This document shows positions 59,942-64,000 of a DNA stretch of 64,000 nt, in pieces; the first letter of the stretch is position 1, and the number at the start of each line of letters is the position of its first letter. This DNA is from Anaerobacillus alkaliphilus. Lineage in GTDB: Bacteria; Bacillota; Bacilli; Bacillales; Anaerobacillaceae. The position numbers and the translations under genes are program-made. Below the pieces are notes generated by a model. The model was given only the letters and a program-made list of their open reading frames with translations, ran no database searches and was not told the DNA's origin. The DNA lies in assembly GCF_004116265.1 (NCBI RefSeq), contig NZ_QOUX01000001.1:682001-746000 (forward strand). The letters are read 5' to 3'.

Positions 59942-60451
59942 ATGAGAAAACTATTGTTCATTTTCATTCTCGTCCTAGTAGCTTGCCAAAATTCAACTCT
60001 TGAAGAAACGATGAAACAAGTTCGTTCAACTGATTTAGCTAACGAATCGATTGCTGGAATCAGACTTGGGGACGCTCTCCCTGATCAATTTGAAGAAGAT
60101 CCTGATAATGAATACTATCGATCAAAAAGAAATTATGATCTCTATAAGGCCGAGAATATTTTTGTGAATATTGAAAGAAGTACAGGTGAAATTGTCTCAA
60201 TTTTACCACATGAGAAAAACCTTGAGGCAAAGACTGCTAGAGGAATTGGTGTCGGGGATACTCTTTCTGATGTCATAACTGCCTATGGGGAAAACTACTA
60301 TGAATATACGGACAGGTCTCAAGGAAGTTACAAAATTGGATACATTGATCATGACAGGAATATCTCGCTAACATTCTATGTATTTTTAGAAAAGGTAACT
60401 GCAATGACGCTAAGATATGCCTTTGAGCAATTGGTTTGGTACCAAAATTAA
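59942..60451 (+). CDS. Lipoprotein, DUF4309-like, copy 2, 169 aa
   Basis: The signal peptide ends in the lipobox LVAC, so this copy is lipid-anchored, unlike its neighbour. The mature part carries IRLGDALPDQF near residue 40 and TARGIGVGDTLSDVITAYGE near residue 103, matching copy 1, followed by YKIGYIDHDRNISLTFYV. It starts four bases after copy 1. The ribosome binding site lies in the end of copy 1 (GGAGTAGAG). The function is unknown. Confidence 0.78.
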   Translation: MRKLLFIFILVLVACQNSTLEETMKQVRSTDLANESIAGIRLGDALPDQFEEDPDNEYYRSKRNYDLYKAENIFVNIERSTGEIVSILPHEKNLEAKTARGIGVGDTLSDVITAYGENYYEYTDRSQGSYKIGYIDHDRNISLTFYVFLEKVTAMTLRYAFEQLVWYQN

Positions 60452-60463
60452 AGGATGGTTGAA

Positions 60464-60925
60464 ATGAAAAAATTAACGAAAGTAACTGCGTATATTACTC
60501 GTAAAATGGAAGGGAAATTCCAGTTGTTGACGATGTTGGAAGAGGGCGTCGAGTCTTACGGCCTACAAGTTCCTGGTGGAACAGTAGAGGAAGGCGAAAC
60601 GTTAGAAGATTGTTTGCTAAGAGAGATTGAAGAAGAAGCACAGCTTCAACAGTTAGAAATAAAATCGTATCTAGGTGAATGCTCGTACTTTTTGGAAGCC
60701 AAACAAGCCTACATCACTCGTCACTATTTTCATCTTACCATTGAAGAATGTTTAGATAGGTTTACTGTAGTGGTTCGTAGTCAGGACGAGGATAATGGTT
60801 GGATTTATCATTATCGTTGGACCGATCTACAAACGGATCATCCCCCGACACTTGGGGGGCATTTAGGAGGATGTTTACCAAAGTTGCTTGTTACTTTGGA
60901 GGAAAATGGTAAAATAAACATGTAA
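60464..60925 (+). CDS. Nudix hydrolase
   Basis: A 153-residue Nudix protein. The box GGTVEEGETLEDCLLREI followed by EEEAQL fits GX5EX7REUXEEXGU except that the last Gly is Ala. The metal-binding REIEEE is intact, so activity is expected. The C-terminus with THE YHYRWTDL segment is typical of small Bacillus Nudix proteins. ATG 60464 is nine bases after AAAGG; ATG 60455 overlaps this site. It is four genes from the PadR unit with a 12-bp gap from the lipoprotein gene, so it may be co-transcribed. Confidence 0.88.
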   Translation: MKKLTKVTAYITRKMEGKFQLLTMLEEGVESYGLQVPGGTVEEGETLEDCLLREIEEEAQLQQLEIKSYLGECSYFLEAKQAYITRHYFHLTIEECLDRFTVVVRSQDEDNGWIYHYRWTDLQTDHPPTLGGHLGGCLPKLLVTLEENGKINM

Positions 60926-60972
60926 ACGTAAAATAGTCCTCTAGGGAAATACTTAGCAAAGGTGTGACAGTA

Positions 60973-61806
60973 ATGAGACTTTACATATCGGATTTAGACG
61001 GCACACTAGCCAATTCTGAAAAGGCGATCAGTTCAAGATCGCAACAAGTACTAAACGAACTTATTGATCAGGATATTCAATTTACGATTGCAACAGCTCG
61101 GTCCTATGCATCATTAAAGGATATTATTGAGCCACTCAAATTAAAGTTACCTCTAATTCTTTTTAACGGGGCTTTAATCTATGATCCTATCAAGAATAAA
61201 ACAATTCTTTCTAATTTTTTATCGCGGGAGACTGCAAAGGAAATTATCCAATCTTACGAGGCTCATGGAGTTACACCAATTGTCTATATCATCAATGGAG
61301 ATGGAGAAGATAAGGTCTTGTATAAAGGGGTTTTTAACAAGGGTGAAGACGATTACATGGGTGATCGGATAAAAAATCATGATGATAGGTTTATTCAAGT
61401 TGATAATTTTTATGATTATTTAGATGAGCAGATTGTCAGTATCAATGGCATTAATACTAATCTAACACTTGCGCCTGTGTATGAGAAACTAAAGCAAAAC
61501 AAAGAGATTATCTGTCATTATGCTGAGGACATTTATTCGAAATATTATTGGCTAGAAATATTAGATAAAAATTGTACAAAAGGGCAGGCGGTTAAATATT
61601 TGAAAGAGTACTTGAATGCTAGCACGTTAGTGTGCTTCGGCGATCAGTTAAATGATCGGACGATGTTTGAGTGTGCCTGTGAAAGATATGCTGTTGCAAA
61701 CGCTCATAGTGACATTAAATCACTCGCAACAGATATCCTCTTAAGTAACAATGAAGATGGTGTAGCTGAGTTTCTTTATGAGAGATATCGGAAGGTGAAT
61801 TTGTGA
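60973..61806 (+). CDS. HAD-superfamily Cof-type phosphatase
   Basis: A 277-residue haloacid-dehalogenase-type sugar or nucleotide phosphatase of the Cof subfamily (type IIB cap). Motif 1 is ISDLDGTLA, motif 2 TIATARS, motif 3 contains K in the cap-end region, and motif 4 is CFGDQLNDRTMF. The substrate is unknown. ATG 60973 follows AAAGGTGTGA; GTG 60964 lies inside that site. Its stop overlaps the next gene's GTG. Confidence 0.92.
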   Translation: MRLYISDLDGTLANSEKAISSRSQQVLNELIDQDIQFTIATARSYASLKDIIEPLKLKLPLILFNGALIYDPIKNKTILSNFLSRETAKEIIQSYEAHGVTPIVYIINGDGEDKVLYKGVFNKGEDDYMGDRIKNHDDRFIQVDNFYDYLDEQIVSINGINTNLTLAPVYEKLKQNKEIICHYAEDIYSKYYWLEILDKNCTKGQAVKYLKEYLNASTLVCFGDQLNDRTMFECACERYAVANAHSDIKSLATDILLSNNEDGVAEFLYERYRKVNL

Positions 61807-62168
61807 AAAAATTGATCTTAGGAATTGTCATTTTTTTCATGCTTGTAAGTGGAATTATAGGACTCAGGTTCGGAAGTGCATTGTTCCAAGAAGAAAACAC
61901 AACGGAGATATTGGCAGCTATTTTTAAACTAGAGTCCACGGATCATCCCTACAAACAAGTCTCTGTAAACTCAGAGTCGATCATGTTTGTGTCAAAAAAT
62001 AACAATGGTAGCCAAGTAATCAAAGAGTTTATGGAAGTACGCGGCTGGGTTTTTCAAGAACAAATGGGTTCAGGTTACTTTTTTGAAAAAGATGAAGTTA
62101 CTGTCGTTGTAGAAACAAGGTTGTTTACAGGGAATTACTTCCTTTGGAAGGTGCCAAGAGAATTTTAA
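61803..62168 (+). CDS. Membrane-anchored protein, 121 aa
   Basis: One N-terminal hydrophobic segment (about 4-22) anchors a domain of about 95 residues with FVSKNNNGSQVIKEFMEVRG and FFEKDEVTVVVETRLF. The start is GTG, four bases overlapping the HAD stop codon (GTGA), with GGAAGGTG upstream, so the two are translationally coupled. The family is not recognised, but similar small membrane proteins with 'MFVS...WxF' occur in Bacillus. Confidence 0.75.
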   Translation: MKKLILGIVIFFMLVSGIIGLRFGSALFQEENTTEILAAIFKLESTDHPYKQVSVNSESIMFVSKNNNGSQVIKEFMEVRGWVFQEQMGSGYFFEKDEVTVVVETRLFTGNYFLWKVPREF

Positions 62169-62186
62169 ACTAGAGTAGTAAATGTA

Positions 62187-62364
62187 GCGGTCACCAGAGC
62201 CGCTATTTTACTTAAAATCGGGTGATTTTCATTTTCGCGGACACCAGGGACGTTATTTGCCTGAAAACTATTATTTTATTAAGATTTTGCCCAAATAAGG
62301 TCCCCTGTGTCCGCGAAACTTCAAAATTTGCCTTTTTAACAAAATTAACGTCCTCTGTGTCCGG
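62187..62364. repeat. Interspersed inverted-repeat element, four copies
   Basis: Four copies of a 23-bp motif fill the gap: plus at 62187-62209 and 62236-62258 (CGCGGACACCAGGGACGTTA plus TTT), minus at 62293-62315 and 62342-62364. The inner pair matches over about 24 of 27 bases including TTTTCG flanks, and could fold into a long hairpin. The same motif occurs at 35492-35671. No real gene is seen in the gap; the ORF from 62222 is made of repeat. Confidence 0.8.
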
Positions 62365-62454
62365 TTACTATATTTTGCAACAATTACTAGGAAAATTCCA
62401 GCTCATATCATGTTATGATGAGGCAAGACATTTTTAGTAGAGGGAGTTAGAAGA

Positions 62455-63639
62455 ATGTTAACACAAACGACAGTCGGGCAAGCTGCAGAGTATTTTCAAC
62501 TTCTTTCTTTAGAAGCTAGTTGTGATCAGCAAGAGTTCTGGGATTATTTAATTCTACACCACGATGAAAAAGCTTACGAGTTTCAGGAATTAGTTTCGAC
62601 TGTTTCAAAGGAAAATCAACGGATCGTTTATCCAACGAAAAATCAGGATCTACAGTTTAGTCTTGATGTAGCTAAAATGTTAGCAGACTTTTATTTACAC
62701 TATTGTACATGGGTTTCGGAGGCTTCGTATCACCCAAAACGAATTTTAGATATAGGCTGTGATAACGGAATTTTAACATGCTTCTATGCTTTTTTATATC
62801 CGGAGGCAGAAGTGGTTGGTATCGATAAAACGAAGGATGGAATTCGGATTGCTAGCGAATTAGCGACAAGACTAGGTTTGACAAATATTACGTTTCAGCA
62901 AATGGATTATCGTAACATTCGTCGATTATATCCTAGTGATTCCTTTGACATGATTACCTCAGTGCGAGTTTTTCATGAAATCATAGGTACTCTTCCAGTG
63001 CCATTATACTGGTCACTCGAGGAGTTTTTGAGAACATCTCCCTTGAGTTCAGATTATCGCTATCTAGAGATCATTGAAGAATTGTTAACCGAGGACGGAG
63101 TCTATCTATCAACAGAACGTTTAGAAAGTCCAGCAGCTTTAGGTCTATGGTCTAATATGCTAGAGGCGGTTGACCTTTCGATTGATTGGGAGAGTTCAAG
63201 CTTCATAGAATTTCATGAAACAGGCGTTCGCCAGAAAGCCCCTATTGTTGTAGCGACGCAGTCAAACAGGGGTAAACCCACAATGGAAGGCATAACGCAG
63301 CTCTATTTGAGAAATGTTGAAAATAAAGCTATTGGCTCCTTTTCAAGTGTCGCTGCAGAGCTTATGTTTCATCAGCAAGAACCAAAGCAATTCCAAACGG
63401 GACGGTTACTAAAATTCCATGATCACTGGTACCAAATTCGTTATGAAATATGGTCTACAGATACCGCTATCCTTGTGTATGGGTGTGGAAATATGGGGTA
63501 TCGGAAACTAGAGATTCTGCCTCTAGCAGAAACTGAAAAAGCTTATTTGATAGTAGAGGAACTTTTCGGCCAATATTCAGAACAAGCAGCCGTAGGTTCA
63601 TATACATCTCTAGAAGAGCGCGAGGAGTTAAGTGACTAA
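62455..63639 (+). CDS. Class I SAM-dependent methyltransferase with long C-terminal region
   Basis: A 394-residue protein with the Rossmann methyltransferase core at about 90-225: motif I RILDIGCDNG, the acidic end of strand 2 VVGIDK, and motif II/III MITSVRVFHEI. The N-terminal 80 residues and the C-terminal 170 residues (with YLRNVENKAIGSF and LKFHDHWYQIRYEIWSTD) are of unknown fold. The target of methylation is unknown. GGAGTTAGAAG precedes the ATG. It is monocistronic. Confidence 0.88.
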   Translation: MLTQTTVGQAAEYFQLLSLEASCDQQEFWDYLILHHDEKAYEFQELVSTVSKENQRIVYPTKNQDLQFSLDVAKMLADFYLHYCTWVSEASYHPKRILDIGCDNGILTCFYAFLYPEAEVVGIDKTKDGIRIASELATRLGLTNITFQQMDYRNIRRLYPSDSFDMITSVRVFHEIIGTLPVPLYWSLEEFLRTSPLSSDYRYLEIIEELLTEDGVYLSTERLESPAALGLWSNMLEAVDLSIDWESSSFIEFHETGVRQKAPIVVATQSNRGKPTMEGITQLYLRNVENKAIGSFSSVAAELMFHQQEPKQFQTGRLLKFHDHWYQIRYEIWSTDTAILVYGCGNMGYRKLEILPLAETEKAYLIVEELFGQYSEQAAVGSYTSLEEREELSD

Positions 63640-63648
63640 AATTTACAG

Positions 63649-63678
63649 CTACCTGCATAACGTAGGTAGTTTATTTTT
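63649..63678 (+). terminator. Terminator after the methyltransferase gene
   Basis: CTACCT pairs with AGGTAG over nine bases, followed by TTTATTTTTG. Confidence 0.7.
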
Positions 63679-63834
63679 GTTTTAGGGAAAAGCTCAGAAG
63701 GAGCATGGAAGAGTTTTTGATTTAGCTATCGACTTGTATAGATAACTATTTCACTCTATGCATAAAAAAAGAATTTATCAACAATCTAACATTAAAGTTA
63801 ATCCAAAAATTGAATTCTTTAGAGGTTGAGAACA

Positions 63835-64000
63835 GTGGTAATAGAAACAACAAAATTGGTGGTGTTATTTCTTTTAGTCTTTACTGTCATGCGTCTTCTT
63901 GGTAAAACTTTACTGTCGCAATGGACAGCATACGATCTAGTCACTATTATATTTTTGTCTTATGCAGCCTTAGGCGCGGTAAAGATTAACAGCTTCTTCC
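63835..64000 (+). CDS. DUF421 (YetF-like) membrane protein, 3'-truncated by the window
   Basis: The first 55 codons of a gene that runs out of the window. GTG 63835 follows AGAGG. The protein begins with a membrane helix ending in TVMRLLGKTLLSQWTAYDLV, the recognisable N-terminal signature of the DUF421/YetF family (RLLGKKQLSQLT..D in most members), followed by TIIFLSYAALGAV. The family is common in spore formers; some YetF-like proteins belong to sporulation or germination regulons. The call rests on the N-terminus only. Confidence 0.65.
   Translation, partial: MVIETTKLVVLFLLVFTVMRLLGKTLLSQWTAYDLVTIIFLSYAALGAVKINSFF

Noticed and set aside
62222-62437. Plus-strand ORF of 71 codons in the 62.2 kb gap
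   Set aside because: It is made of the inverted-repeat copies and has no natural protein pattern.
63650-63668. TACCT-N9-AGGTA, same layout as the PadR operators
   Set aside because: It lies directly behind a stop codon and is followed by a T-tract, so it is better explained as a terminator; the inner nine bases do not match the two operators.

Overview
The window is chromosomal DNA of a low-GC Gram-positive endospore former of the Bacillaceae. The evidence is strong AGGAGG-type ribosome binding sites with many TTG and GTG starts, and close homologues of Bacillus subtilis BmrA, YkvR, YunG, ComFB and YugU. There is also a sporulation-type PAS kinase, LexA boxes of the Bacillus type, a GH73-SLH wall hydrolase and two ECF sigma/DUF4179 pairs. 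Genus cannot be fixed from the sequence; an alkaliphilic Bacillus-like lineage is a guess. I saw no rRNA, tRNA, CRISPR array, complete insertion sequence or prophage. This looks like an accessory, paralogue-rich stretch: small operons, many single genes, several recent frameshifts and repeat-filled gaps.

Layout. 0-5.3 kb: 3' part of a SNF2 helicase, small orphans, a CPBP-type membrane protein with altered catalytic motifs, a YunG protein and a GNAT. 5.3-5.6 kb: a tandem array of 52-bp units. 5.6-11.1 kb: a run of small, mostly unrecognised membrane proteins and a lipoprotein, interrupted by an MFS exporter on the minus strand. 11.2-16.9 kb: surface and membrane orphans, a broken coiled-coil gene behind a LexA box, and an MBL-fold hydrolase. 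17-19.6 kb (minus): a MerR/TipAS regulator with a textbook 19-bp-spacer promoter, and a BmrA-like multidrug ABC exporter. 19.7-29 kb: Nudix, DUF418, trehalase (GH37), an orphan PAS histidine kinase with a possible Spo0A box, a YjbQ-family protein, GNATs and a histidine phosphatase. 29-32 kb: a divergent DMT permease/SgrR-type regulator pair. 32-37.7 kb: a frameshifted CBO0543-like gene, DinB, GH73-SLH autolysin, a repeat-filled gap, and a divergent TetR/SDR pair. 37.9-46.3 kb: GNAT, ATPase, lipoproteins (one frameshifted), phosphatase, TPR protein, first ECF/anti-sigma pair, GrpB, GNAT and DUF218. 46.4-49.3 kb: two coupled GNATs, ComFB, PhzF and DinB. 49.4-52 kb: a LexA-boxed coiled-coil gene and the second ECF/anti-sigma pair. 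52-57.9 kb: ykvR coupled to an LLM flavoprotein whose 3' end carries a REP-like repeat, a phosphatase-GrpB fusion, and two alpha/beta hydrolases. 58-60.5 kb: a PadR regulon with two matching operators, one upstream of a gene broken at a T8 tract. 60.5-64 kb: Nudix, HAD phosphatase, a second repeat-filled gap, a SAM methyltransferase and the start of a DUF421 gene.

How the genes work together. Clear regulatory units are MerR/TipAS (autoregulation), SgrR with the DMT permease, TetR with the SDR enzyme, PadR with its HAAS-like partner and downstream membrane protein, and the two sigma/anti-sigma pairs. Gene function is dominated by small-molecule modification (nine GNAT domains, two Nudix, two DinB, two histidine phosphatases) and by the cell surface.

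The most interesting signals, in my view: (1) two paralogous coiled-coil genes 35 kb apart, one dead and one intact, each with a LexA-box-like palindrome on its promoter; (2) the PadR operators together with the T8 frameshift; (3) REP-like repeats, one of which supplies the C-terminus of the LLM protein; (4) the 52-bp tandem array and a second interspersed inverted-repeat family; (5) the fused LMW-phosphatase-like/GrpB protein. Several starts were moved from the longest ORF to a start with a good Shine-Dalgarno sequence; each case is stated.
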